From: Acanthaster planci
Taxonomy: Eukaryota > Echinodermata > Asteroidea > Valvatida > Acanthasteridae
Assembly (NCBI RefSeq): GCF_001949145.1
Contig: NW_019091504.1
Coordinates: 463,710 to 479,903 of the forward strand
DNA length: 16,194 nucleotides
Direction: 5' to 3'
This document shows, piece after piece, positions 1 through 8,409 of the stretch. Numbering within the stretch: the first letter of the stretch is position 1; every line of letters starts with the position of its first letter. A program made the position numbers and the translations under genes. The notes beneath the pieces are model-generated. The model saw only the letters and a list, made by a program, of their open reading frames with translations. It was not told the origin of the DNA and searched no databases.

Positions 1-1680
1 CTCTTATCCTTACCATTGTTGGCTGTACTTTTTTGTTTCTTGTTTGATTTGTTATGGATTGCTTTTGCTGTTATATTTTCATTACACATAACTGGCACAT
101 TCTCTCACCACTGGTTGACAATTTCTCTCTTGCCAATGATTTCTAACTGAATGTGCAAAAAAAAAAGATTGCAAACATGGGAAGCTTTTACATGAGTTAA
201 CACCCATTGTTTACTGACAGCCTGGTTGGATGGCAGCTTTGTTGGCTAAGCTTAATTAAGTCAGGTGACTGGGGAATGATTTACTGGCTATCCTTCAGTT
301 ACTGATAGTTAACAGGCTTATTAAATGGCCTCAGTGGGGTAACTAGAGTGAAATTTCAATCTGAGGGGGCACCTGAGGGTGTACACATTGTTTCCTAGGG
401 AGCACCAAAAGCCTCTGAACTGTGGCTTGTATATTGGTATAGTTTCTAAATTGCTGGGGGGATACCAGACTGCACAGACTTCTGCTGGGACAGGACAGAT
501 GACACCCCTCACCCAGCCAATACACTGATTGGTTTAGGTGCCTCCTTACGGTAGACTTGTTCTGTTAATGACGCGTGATGTAATTACTCTCTGTTTCCCC
601 AAGTGTGTTTGTTGGTGAATTCATTCACTGGCTTGTTTTTCCTCACCTGTTGCCTCTCCTGTGGCCAATCAACTGGTTGGCTGCCTGGCTTCCACTGGCC
701 AGTAATGTGTGCTGTTTAATTGTTTAGCTATATATCATTCACACTTGACTCAATGTCTGACTGTCTTCATGGTTGCTGAGCCTTGTATTAACCTGCTGGG
801 ATATCTTCCCTCCAAGGCCAATCGGCTCATAAATTGCCTGACTGGCCTCTAAAACTGGCTTCCTGGTTCCCCTTTAATTTGTCGTTCTTGCCTTATTAGT
901 AGTATAGGTTTCCAAAGTGGCATGCTAGCCTATAATTCTACCTACTCACCAACAGGCTAGGCCATCGTCAACCAGCAAAATTAAACTCAAATCAGCCAGG
1001 GACTTCACTGGTCCCAAATTCATCCTTCAAACCTATTTGCCATTCCTTATTCCTAAGTGGTCCAATGAAAAAGTTTGTTCAACTCTGCAAATGCCACGAA
1101 TGCTTTGCAACGTTTCGGGGAATTACCAAGATCTCTACAAATGCTGGTTTTGTCCCTGGATACAGCAAGCACTGTCATATGACCCCTAAGTGCCTATCAC
1201 CAGGGTTAATCATTTGCTGCATTCTCTCTGTGGTGATTGTTTTATAAATTTTATCGCTGCCCGGCTGTGGGAATTAAAGAGCAGCTGGATGTTTGCACAG
1301 GCAGGCCTTCCCACAGAGCATTAAAAGGGTTGTGAGGAAATTTGCTGGACCATGCGTGCTTAGCATTATCAAGTGGTTAGCTTACATGCCTCATCACTTC
1401 CTGGATACTTCACAATGTTTAATTGGCAAATATTTGTTCGTTTTAGGAAATTGGCCATGGCAGTATTCAAGTATTGATTTTTATCAGTTTTGTTTTGAAA
1501 AACTGAGTCTTTGATAGCTTGGAAATATTTTAATTTTTTTCTCAGGTTGAAAATAATATTATTCCAGAATAAAAACATTATGTGTCTCTGGGTGATCATA
1601 AACGTTGCTTTTGACATTGGAAAAAGTGTAAGGTAGAAATTTATTTGTGATGAAGAGAGGCTTTCCTGTAATTTTATGCC
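1..1680. other. Gene-free stretch, no recognisable feature
   Basis: I see no supported gene here. Open frames are short (60-82 codons), lack family motifs, and occur on both strands as expected by chance. The DNA is AT-rich with recurrent short words such as CTGGC and TTGGC between about 640 and 860. It could be intron or upstream sequence of the WD40 gene that begins to be visible at 2486, but no exon can be shown. Confidence 0.5.
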
Positions 1681-1737
1681 CCGCGACGCAGTCGAAGGGG
1701 GCGTAATGTTTACCTTACCTTGTCGAATCTATGCATA

Positions 1738-1770
1738 GGGGTGGGTGTGGGGGTGTGTGGGTGGGTGTGT
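1738..1770. repeat. G/T-rich microsatellite (GGGTG/GTGTG)
   Basis: This short run of G and T is built from GGGTG and GTGTG units with no C or A. It sits directly beside the left end of the degraded satellite at 1789-2262 and may be part of it or may have grown from it. Confidence 0.8.
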
Positions 1771-1788
1771 ATGACATGTGCGTGACCA

Positions 1789-2262
1789 GAATCTTGTCAG
1801 TGCAATAACTTGAGAGATGCTTTACGTAGGAACTTGAAATTTGGTTTGTTGATTGCTTTAAGCAAGTCTCAAGAAGCTTAGTGAATTTGTGTGCAAAAGG
1901 TTAAAATGCCTAAAACTGTAACAGTCACAACAACATTTTGTCCGCACAATAACTTGAGAACTACCTGATGTAGGAATTTAAATTTTGGCTTGTGAATTCC
2001 TTTTTGGTCATCCCAAGAAATCTATAGAATTTGGGGCCGAAGTTTCAAAGGTCAAGGCCACAGGTCACAGTAGGTAAAACTATATACATCAATATATGTA
2101 AATCTCTTTCAGCATGATAAGTTGAGAAATACTTGATGTAGGAAGTCCAACTTTGGCTTGTGCATTGTTTTGGGGGTAATCCTGCAAACCTACCACTTTA
2201 AACCTGAACTATCAATGTTAAAGGTCGCAGTGGCCAAAACAAGAGAAATCTTGTTAGTGATC
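1789..2262. repeat. Degraded tandem satellite, about three units of 144-168 bases
   Basis: Three diverged copies follow one another. Each opens with a block like ATAACTTGAG (1806, 1950, and ATAAGTTGAG at about 2118). This is followed by a TGATGTAGGAA or TACGTAGGAA block, then a TTTGGCTTGT or TTTGGTTTGT block, and then a purine-rich end. The spacing between equivalent bases is 144 and then 168. A truncated fourth start, AAATCTTGTTAGTGAT, appears near 2247. Units 2 and 3 contain AAGGTC-type words. The copies are clearly related but well diverged, so the array is old. No protein is encoded. Confidence 0.75.
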
Positions 2263-2485
2263 TTAAAATTGTAGGTTTAGGGATGGGTTCAGTGGGTCAT
2301 TTGAGTTTGTTTGTTTGGGTTTTTTGTAGACAATTATTTATGTCCTAATCATTGTTGACATTTGAGCACAATGTTGGTTATTTTTCCCTTCATGTAAACT
2401 TGGCTATTCCTTCCTCCATGATGTAAATGATTTACTGGAAGTAAATAATACTCTGGTTTGGGATTTCTTGTTTCTTTGTTAACAG

Positions 2486-2542
2486 ATAGTCCAAAGAAGC
2501 ATCTCAAACCTAACACATTCTACAAATGTGCCGTCCTAAAAG
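2486..2542 (+). CDS. Internal coding exon of a WD40-repeat protein (partial gene)
   Basis: This 57-base exon follows a good acceptor (a pyrimidine-rich run ending TTGTTAACAG) and ends at AAAAG|GTAAAC. It starts two bases into a codon, which would be Asp if the previous exon ends in G, and ends one base into a Gly codon. It reads SPKKHLKPNTFYKCAVLKG. Joined in phase to the exon at 3042 it gives ...VLKGHKSFVSNVTF, in which the GH pair is the classic start of a WD40 blade. A frame that restores a family motif exactly across the junction is strong evidence that both exons are real. The preceding exons must lie further left, but I could not recognise them in this window. Confidence 0.72.
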
Positions 2543-3041
2543 GTAAACGTGTAGCCAATATTCAACACTCAGGATCTTGCTTATTAGAACAAGACCAAAC
2601 TATACTGGAAACAGACAAGAGGTTAAAGATACACCTTGGAAGTTTCAGAAACTCCACAATTACTTTAACAGATATTTTAGGTGCATGTGTTTGAGGGACT
2701 GTAAGAAGAGATTTCACAGATGAAGTTCAAATTTGTTTTGAACTCTTCGTCAAAATGCTGTTTCAGGCATAAATGCATCAAAAAAGGAACAAATAGGAAA
2801 TTCAATAAAAAGATGTGGAGAATGATGAATTAACCTTGGACTGGCAAGTTTTGATGGTCATTTTGATAATCCTCTTTATCTTTTATGGTGGGCAAAGGTT
2901 GGTGCTTCCAGATAATATGTGGTGTTTACATTGAAAACTTTCATTTTATAGATGAGACTTACGTTTTTTTAAATATTCAGTCTCACTTTTTTGGCAATAC
3001 ATGATGAGATTATTCTTGAAGTGCCTTTTGAATAATTTCAG
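2543..3041 (+). other. Intron of the WD40-repeat gene
   Basis: The intron begins GTAAAC and ends AATAATTTCAG. It is 499 bases, phase 1 (after the first base of a Gly codon). It is AT-rich, with no other recognisable content. Confidence 0.7.
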
Positions 3042-3382
3042 GTCACAAATCCTTTGTCAGCAATGTGACCTTTGACCCCAAGGGTCGCTTTCTTCTCTCC
3101 ACGGGCTGGGATGGCCAAGTCCTCTTCTGGAGCACTGGCGAAATTGACGACATCATCAAGATCGGCGACAACACCATCACAATGGAATGCTCCTCTGGGT
3201 TTATCCTGGGTCAGAACCAAAGAACCCAGAAGACATCAGGTACCCAGGCAGGAGGGTGCCCATTCGTACCCCTGTGGGCAGGCGTACTGGGTACGGGGGT
3301 ACTTATCTTGTTGAGAAGCAGCCCATCCAAGGTTCACCTAGTGGGCTACGAGGTACCAAAGACAGTTCTGTTCCGTATGTAA
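3042..3382 (+). CDS. WD40-repeat exon, probably the 3' end of the gene
   Basis: The exon follows AATAATTTCAG. From the Gly split across the intron it reads GHKSFVSNVTFDPKGRFLLS, then TGWDGQVLFWSTGEIDD. This is one WD40 blade: GH at the start, a hydrophobic VSNVTFDP strand, FLLSTGWDG, then VLFW in the WD position. WD40 blades form beta-propellers that serve as protein-interaction platforms. The family member cannot be named from one blade. Codon third positions are rich in C and G through about 3180, unlike the flanks. In the WD40 frame the reading continues to a TAA at 3380-3382, but beyond about 3190 the translation loses resemblance to WD40 and becomes hydrophobic. The +2-shifted frame stays open to a TGA at 3385-3387 and reads more like a disordered basic tail. 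A splice donor at 3240/3241 (CATCAG|GTACCC) is a weaker alternative. The blade is secure, the end is not. Confidence 0.65.
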
Positions 3383-3854
3383 TTTGAGGACAGATTTCCA
3401 AAACAATGTAATACCCAAATTTATGTATATATTTTTATAAAAACATTTTCACTCTAACATTTTTTGACATCATTCCTTGAGAAAAGCACTGAAGAAAGTT
3501 GTGCTGCAATGTTATTTCATAAATTGGAGTCCAGTCAAGTTTGTGCTGTTTCCAGTTTTTGGACTCATGTTTTATTCATCTTTTGGCTTAGGACTTGAAC
3601 CATTTTCACGCAATGTCTTTGTGACCACAGAGTTGGACCATTTCGGGTGGTACTACACTATAATGAATGTTAAGAGAAACTCAGCATCGTTGTGGTTGCC
3701 AAATGGAATAACATTGCTGATCTTTAAATAGATTGGCTCTTGAATTTCATAATTCATAGTAAGGTTTTTCCTCTTAGACTTTAAGCTGTGCCAATTCCAG
3801 AACGTAGAAGCTTTTGTTTCATGCACTTTAATGCATTAATCCATCATGTTTTTT

Positions 3855-4005
3855 ATAAGCCATGCTCTTGTATAGGAGTGCTTAGTTTGTTAAGGAAAAT
3901 GTATTGCGCATTACTAATGGAGTCTCCCCGGGCACCGAATGCTACAATATGGTGGCAAGACAGGGTCGCAATGCAGCTTTTCAATAAGCCATGCTCTTGT
4001 ATAGG
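3855..4005. repeat. Pair of exact 22-base direct repeats, 129 bases apart
   Basis: The word ATAAGCCATGCTCTTGTATA followed by GG occurs at 3855-3876 and again at 3984-4005. Flanking sequence is not duplicated. The intervening 107 bases are unique. A perfect 22-base repeat at this spacing is not expected by chance. It could be a recent local duplication remnant or paired sites within an element whose ends I cannot place. Confidence 0.8.
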
Positions 4006-4197
4006 TTTACGAGTACATATACTTGTGGTCAGCGACATATCCGGCTTTTGGTTGTCAGGATGAGCAAATTCAAAAGCAATGCGGCTTTGAGCTCATTCAA
4101 TTTGATGTCGGAGGAGAAACATTTCAAAAACCTTTCTTACGGTTGCTTTTATTTTGTGGTTTTTTTTTTCTAAAGGTTTTGGTGCTGAAATTTGATA

Positions 4198-4203
4198 AAT
4201 AAA
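4198..4203 (+). promoter_or_regulatory. Candidate polyadenylation signal AATAAA
   Basis: AATAAA lies about 810 bases past the WD40 gene stop candidates and is the first canonical signal on this strand after them. It is a candidate only, because such hexamers are common in AT-rich DNA. Confidence 0.3.
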
Positions 4204-4280
4204 TATACCCATTACTTCCTTTCCTACTCACCTATGTCACCTATGAAGTATTATTTTTAAAAAAAAGGTAACAAATCCGT

Positions 4281-4304
4281 CAGGCCCCCCTGGATGCGCC
4301 ACTG
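4281..4304. repeat. Isolated transposon-end-like sequence (CAGTGGCGCATCCAGG, minus strand)
   Basis: Read on the minus strand from 4304, the sequence begins CAGTGGCGCATCCAGGGGGG. It shares CAGTGGCG, one variable base, then ATC with both ends of the element at 5647-5849. Reading plus, it looks like the right end of an element lying to the left, but I could not find a matching left end. It may be a decayed relative. Confidence 0.4.
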
Positions 4305-5646
4305 CTGGTGGTGGAAGGGGGAGGGGGCCAGTGATCCCCCCCCAATTTCTTAAGAAGGGGACATAGCCTCCCCTCATAGTCAGAACACAGTGGGGTAGAG
4401 CTTACTGGATTGGTCTGTTAATATCTTAAGCCTGATGTATAACAACTGAAGCCCCCTCCCCTTGGGAATCATTCCTCTGCTGTTAATTACAACTAAACTG
4501 ACTCCCTCCACCCCCATCCAAGGTGCCCAGTGGGAAGGAATTTGGGGAGATGGCAGGTCAATAGGATACCTGATTTGCTGTAGATATATCAGTGTAGAAG
4601 TAGTTTTTTTTTTATTTTACATTCCTAAGAAACATTAACTAAATTAACCGCCAAATTGATTGTATGCGTCTAATGAGGAGCACTACTCGATATGGAGGTG
4701 GTATTTTGTTCAGCATGATTTGTTACGAGTTGAGTAATTACACTTCCATGTCAACAAACAAACAAATTAAGGTTCACATTACCTTAAATTGTAGATGTGA
4801 GTGACGAACTATACATCAACTATTTTGTATGTTAACACTGTAGTTGGATAAAAGTTCCGTAAGAGTCATCGGAGAATAATAAATGTCGCCCCCCCCTACA
4901 ACCCAGTGTACCCATTTTTTTCCTGCCGAGGCTCTGAGAATGTAATCAAACTCATAATTTGCATAAGGCCAGGTCGGACGTTGTCTTCATTAACATTACG
5001 ACTGATGTACACGACGTCGACTGGGCTAAATTTGCATACACTTTAATACTGAGAAATTTCAAAGGTGACTTACTTTAAATGCTTTTTCGTATATTTTATC
5101 TTGATCTTATTGCCTCGTGTCTCGACAAGACTACTAAAATACACTCAAGGTACTCACAAATATTACATCATTAATGACTTCAGTGCAGGCAACCGGCATA
5201 TTGATGTCAGACGTATAGATCTAGGGCCTAAAGCAAATGGGTTCAATAAAAAGCGGCTTGGTATACGCCAAACAGTTCGTACCTGTTGAATTAATTACTG
5301 TCTAATCTATTAAAAAAATATTTCATGCAAACAATACTAATACTAGTTTTACATAGCATCACCGTCACCGAACGAGTGCAGCGACTTCATGGTGACATTA
5401 GGGCCTGCTCCTCATCTTTAGATCAAAGATTCATTCCCTTTGGAAATTATGCGGTGGTTAATACTTCCGATAAAACAACGGACATTTTATAGAAAAGCTA
5501 GCTTCGCTCCGATCTCCTTGGCCTCAAACCAAAGAGAAGACACGATAAATATAAGCAGACCATAGTAACACTTATCTTACAATGCTATACACATCGTTTT
5601 TATCCTGTACAGGCATGCCATAATTGTCAAGCTAGGAACTCAGCTC
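4305..5646. other. Gene-free stretch
   Basis: No supported gene. The first part (4305-4540) contains short runs of C and G (for example 4312-4345). The rest is AT-rich. A 74-codon plus frame at 5065-5289 has an unbiased composition and no motif or splice context that I can recognise. Confidence 0.45.
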
Positions 5647-5849
5647 CAGTGGCGTATCCAAGGAAGAGGAGTTGTTCCGGGATACATTTTGCCTTTTAGA
5701 AATAATTTCACCCACAGCATTTTAGAAACGGTATGCTACCATCTGATCTTGGAAAGGGTTGAAAATGCTTATAGGGGTGAATAAAAGTGGACAGTTTTCT
5801 TAGGGGGGATGATTTTGCCCCCAGGACGCGCGACCTAGATACGCCACTG
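5647..5849. mobile_element. MITE-like element with CAGTGGCGTATC terminal inverted repeats
   Basis: The stretch begins CAGTGGCGTATCCAAGG and ends, on the opposite strand, with CAGTGGCGTATCTAGG, giving a 12-base perfect terminal inverted repeat around a 203-base body with no coding capacity. Ends starting CAG are seen in several DNA-transposon groups, including hAT. Hallmark flanking target duplications are not clear here (CTCAGCTC on the left, CTTGATTT on the right), so the superfamily is not assigned. A related end occurs alone at 4304. Confidence 0.6.
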
Positions 5850-6042
5850 CTTGATTTTTTTTAAATTAATTTTAATTAATTTGTTTCTTAATTTCATATC
5901 ATTAGTAACAACTTTTAATCCGTGACGTACGTTTTTTTAATGACAATCAATATGACTCGTTTCTTGTTTCCAGGTTCCCCTCAAAGGTGCACCCTGAGTT
6001 AACTTTACCCCAGCTGGGAGAGTGACAGGTTTTTCCCTTTGG
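5850..6042. other. AT-rich spacer
   Basis: This contains T-rich and self-complementary AATTAA words (5862-5885) and nothing coding. On the minus strand it includes ATTAAA variants near 5870 and 5910 that could serve as polyadenylation signals for the receptor gene, which ends at 6325. No canonical AATAAA is present on that strand here. Confidence 0.35.
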
Positions 6043-6175
6043 TAGTCCGAGTAACTAGGACTCTACGAATCGCCTCTTTTAAGCATTTGGACGTGGTCGG
6101 CAATAGTCGCTGACCACACATGTCCAAATACATGTACATGTTTTAAAAGAGGCGATTCGTAGAGTCCTCGGACTA
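6043..6175. repeat. Long, nearly continuous hairpin (26-base perfect inverted repeat plus inner and outer stems)
   Basis: The core is a perfect 26-base inverted repeat, 6057-6082 with 6143-6168. Outside it, TAGTCCG at 6043-6049 pairs with 6169-6175 after a 7-base one-sided bulge (6050-6056). Inside it, after an asymmetric loop (2 bases on the left, 13 on the right), 6085-6092 pairs with 6122-6129. Past a 4-base bulge (6118-6121), 6093-6101 pairs with 6109-6117, including one G-U if the plus strand is RNA. The apex is a 7-base loop, 6102-6108. It lies about 150 bases beyond the receptor stop codon on the receptor's transcribed side, so it may be within its 3' UTR. No protein is encoded. It could be a fold-back element or a structured or small-RNA precursor. 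Confidence 0.85.
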
Positions 6176-6324
6176 TGCTCCTTTTGGGAACTCCACCCGT
6201 GGATGTCGTTTTAGTGTTACAGTCAATCAAGTGAATCAACATTGCGAATTCGGTTTGTGGGGGGGGTCCGCTAGAAGGTGAAAACGTGGATTTGTGTTCC
6301 CACCATGGCAACTCTTCATAAAAC

Positions 6325-6967
6325 CTACAAGCGGCCGAGTTCCGCGTTGAGTCCGTCGATGGTTGCAATCCGTGGGGACTGCCGAGTTGATCCAGCCATG
6401 TGCCTTGGTCTCGGGACGCGTCTACCTCTTCCTGGCAACACCCTTGTTGGGTGGCTTAAAGCGGAGGACCTCCTCGTCAAAGATGCCTTGACGACGTTCC
6501 AGAACCGACCCACAAACACGACGTATACGATCGGGTTGATGAGAGAGTTCAGCGCACCGAACCAATTCCCAAGCAAGATCAGTGTCACGCCGTTCCACTC
6601 AGACAAACCGTAATAAATGTAGTAGAGATTTATGTAGAAGTACAGCGAGTAACAGATGAGATAGGACAGCACGGAGCAAGTCAGCATTCGGAAAGTCTTC
6701 TGGACTGCCTCGGTGCACGCCTTGGGTGCCACGCTGTTCCCCTTCGTCTTGTCTCCTCTTCGAGTGGGCGGGGCGTCGCCTGTTTTTAGTAGCTGGTCTG
6801 GGCTGATGTGCTTCCGTTTGATGAGATGCCGGAGGATTCGAAGGTACAGGAACAAAGTGGTGAGGAACGTGGAGCCGTAAACAAGGATGAAGATGGTGCT
6901 GGCGTAGATGTGAGCGAAGACCTGCTTCTTCTCCGGGCGAGAACTCATGCAGATGGTTACATTAAAG
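6325..6967 (-). CDS. Class A GPCR, exon 2: ECL2 to C-terminal tail (TM5-TM7)
   Basis: The exon follows a strong acceptor on the minus strand (pyrimidine run ending CTTTTCCCAG) and starts with the last base of a Ser codon. It then reads FNVTIC, which supplies the ECL2 cysteine (residue 218 of the 425-residue model) that in this family pairs with the TM3 cysteine, and an N-glycosylation site. TM5 spans about 229-257 with no proline. A basic ICL3 (258-302) follows. TM6 (about 303-326) contains CYSL at 317-320 where family members usually have CWxP. TM7 (about 340-364) carries NSLINPIVY, the NPxxY motif at 356-360. The tail is short, basic and Arg/Pro-rich, and ends at a TAA/TAG-class stop at 6325-6327. 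The missing TM6 Trp and Pro and TM5 Pro are unusual. The ligand cannot be predicted. Confidence 0.88.
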
Positions 6968-7645
6968 CTGGGAAAAGTGGGCAGAGGTTACACAGAATGA
7001 GATATGGGACATCGTTCACAGATCTTCGAAGTTTTACAGATTTGTTCGAAGGATTTAAATGTGTTGACGCCATCTCCTGAGTAGGAAGAGCTGAGTAACA
7101 TTTCGGAAGAACCGGTTTATCTGCGTCTTTTGAAACCAACCCCTTCATATCAAATCGTCCCTCTTAATCAATCAACGTTACATACTCTCATTGTGTTGCC
7201 ATTTGTTTAACTTGTCGGACCGAGACACTGTCCCTTACATGTGCTTGGTTATGACCCAACTGTCCACATACTGCCAACAAATCCCTTTCCACTCTCCTCT
7301 TTGCAAGACATGTCACAGGTCTGGATTCTGAGGAACCGCGTATGCAGAAAACAGGTCTCAATCTTTAAACGAAATTAACAGAATTGGTGTTGGTCACTTA
7401 CCACAATCTGTCAGGCAAGGGTTCCATGAAATTTGCTCAAAGGGAGAGACAGCGCATGCCTTGGCTTTTGATTCATCCAAATATTTTGGGGTGCAGGAGT
7501 AGGGTTATACAGGTCTGCCTAATTTTGCATGATATTCAATTTTAGATATTAATAAAATTAACTTTTGGACAGTAAGTCGAGTAACAACATTTGAATCTTG
7601 CTGAGTATTACACTTGGCCATATGACGTCGGGTGTCCATTCTTAC
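6968..7645 (-). other. Intron of the GPCR gene, interrupting extracellular loop 2
   Basis: Read on the minus strand, the intron starts GTAAGA after AAAG and ends with a pyrimidine-rich tract and CAG. It is 678 bases, phase 2. Splicing restores a Ser codon and a continuous reading frame and brings in the ECL2 cysteine, which supports the boundaries. Nothing else is recognisable within it. Confidence 0.88.
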
Positions 7646-8280
7646 CTTTCACCGGCGCTGTTGATGTAGTGAAATACCTTCACCTCGCCAAAGATCGCCA
7701 TCTGTCCGAGATGGGTCAAGATGCTGAATGACCAGAAGAAGAAGATAACACCCCTCGCCCTGGTGGATTTATTCTCTCCGATCATCTGCAAGGGGTGCAT
7801 AACGGCGCAGTAGCGCTCCACCCCAATTGCCAACATGGTCAGGATGCAACAGGTGCCGAAGAAACCGCTCACAAAGAAGGTCAGATGGCACACGGCGTTC
7901 GTGAAGAAGGCAGCCGCGGTCTCGCCCCGGATCAGGAACTGGACTATGAAGAGCGGGCATTCCGCTACCACCACCATCAGGTCGCAGACGGCCAAGTTGA
8001 TGTTGTAGATGTTGGAGTGCTGGGAGCGGAGCTCCCGGTAGCACACCACGGCAAAAATAATGAAGAGGTTGCCCAGAATGGCGGGCACCATGACAATACC
8101 ATAGGCGACGAGAAAAGCGATGGTTATGCCGGTTTGAAACACCAGGTCATCCGAGAGTGTTGGAAGAGAAGGGATGTGTGCTGAAACTTTCAAGGAATCG
8201 GTGTAGTCTGTCACATTCATCAATTCTGGACTAGCTATCATGCCAGATTCAACAGTGCTGGAAACATTCAATTGCGCCAT
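7646..8280 (-). CDS. Class A (rhodopsin-like) GPCR, exon 1: N-terminus to TM4
   Basis: This encodes residues 1-211 of a plasma-membrane receptor that would couple extracellular ligand to G proteins. The N-terminus carries N-glycosylation sites (NVSS at 5, NVTD at 22) and no evident signal peptide, as is common in the family. TM1 (about 53-80) has GN with N71; TM2 (91-117) has NLAVCDL with D100; C131 starts TM3; ERY (155-157) ends TM3 in the DRY position; TM4 has W183. The exon ends at GAAAG|GTAAGA, phase 2, and joins exon 2 to give 425 residues. I chose the ATG at 8280 because its context, AAAATGG, is strong. In-frame ATGs at 8409 (weak context, T at -3) and 8346 would extend the protein to as many as 468 residues with no stop between. 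No subfamily can be named. Lineage-specific GPCR expansions in echinoderms are a plausible home. Confidence 0.9.
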
Positions 8281-8409
8281 TTTGAGGTCCAGCCGCAACG
8301 AGAGAGTCACGGTGAGTTTTTGGTCGTTTGTTGTCGTCTGGTTTCTCATTGACGCAAGTTCTTCGCGGAGGCCGGTGGGAAGGTTGAGGTAAACATCTCC
8401 TGTGAACAT
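8281..8409 (-). other. Possible N-terminal extension or 5' UTR of the GPCR gene
   Basis: The receptor frame stays open upstream to an in-frame TGA near 8451, with an ATG at 8409. Translated, it would add 43 residues with one further N-glycosylation site (NQT) but no hydrophobic signal. A separate out-of-frame ATG at 8440 opens a frame overlapping the start. If it is in the mRNA it would act as an upstream ORF. Transcript data are needed to place the 5' end. Confidence 0.45.

Larger units (their letters stand above)
3388..4203 (+). other. Probable 3' flank/UTR of the WD40 gene; no coding evidence
   Basis: This AT-rich stretch follows the last WD40 reading frame. The first canonical AATAAA downstream is at 4198-4203, so the transcript may extend that far. 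It contains a pair of exact 22-base direct repeats (3855 and 3984). Short open frames here show no family motif. Confidence 0.35.

Noticed and set aside
1065-1247. 60-codon plus frame with several Cys and a hydrophobic end
   Set aside because: It is too short, and the cysteines do not form a recognisable spacing. It is consistent with chance in AT-rich DNA.
1789-2262. CRISPR array
   Set aside because: The repeats are diverged, about 150 bases long and without unique spacers, in a eukaryotic sequence. This is a decayed satellite.
5065-5289. 74-codon plus-strand frame with a hydrophobic start
   Set aside because: The hydrophobic start could mimic a signal peptide, but codon use is unbiased, there is no recognisable domain, and no splice or promoter context was seen.
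6278-6613. 111-codon plus-strand open frame opposite receptor exon 2
   Set aside because: It is antisense to TM6-TM7 and the tail, with no family motif.
7795-8184. 129-codon plus-strand open frame opposite receptor exon 1
   Set aside because: It is a shadow of the receptor coding strand: it is His/Gly/Glu-rich, has no motif, and the opposite strand has clear GPCR features with matching splice sites.
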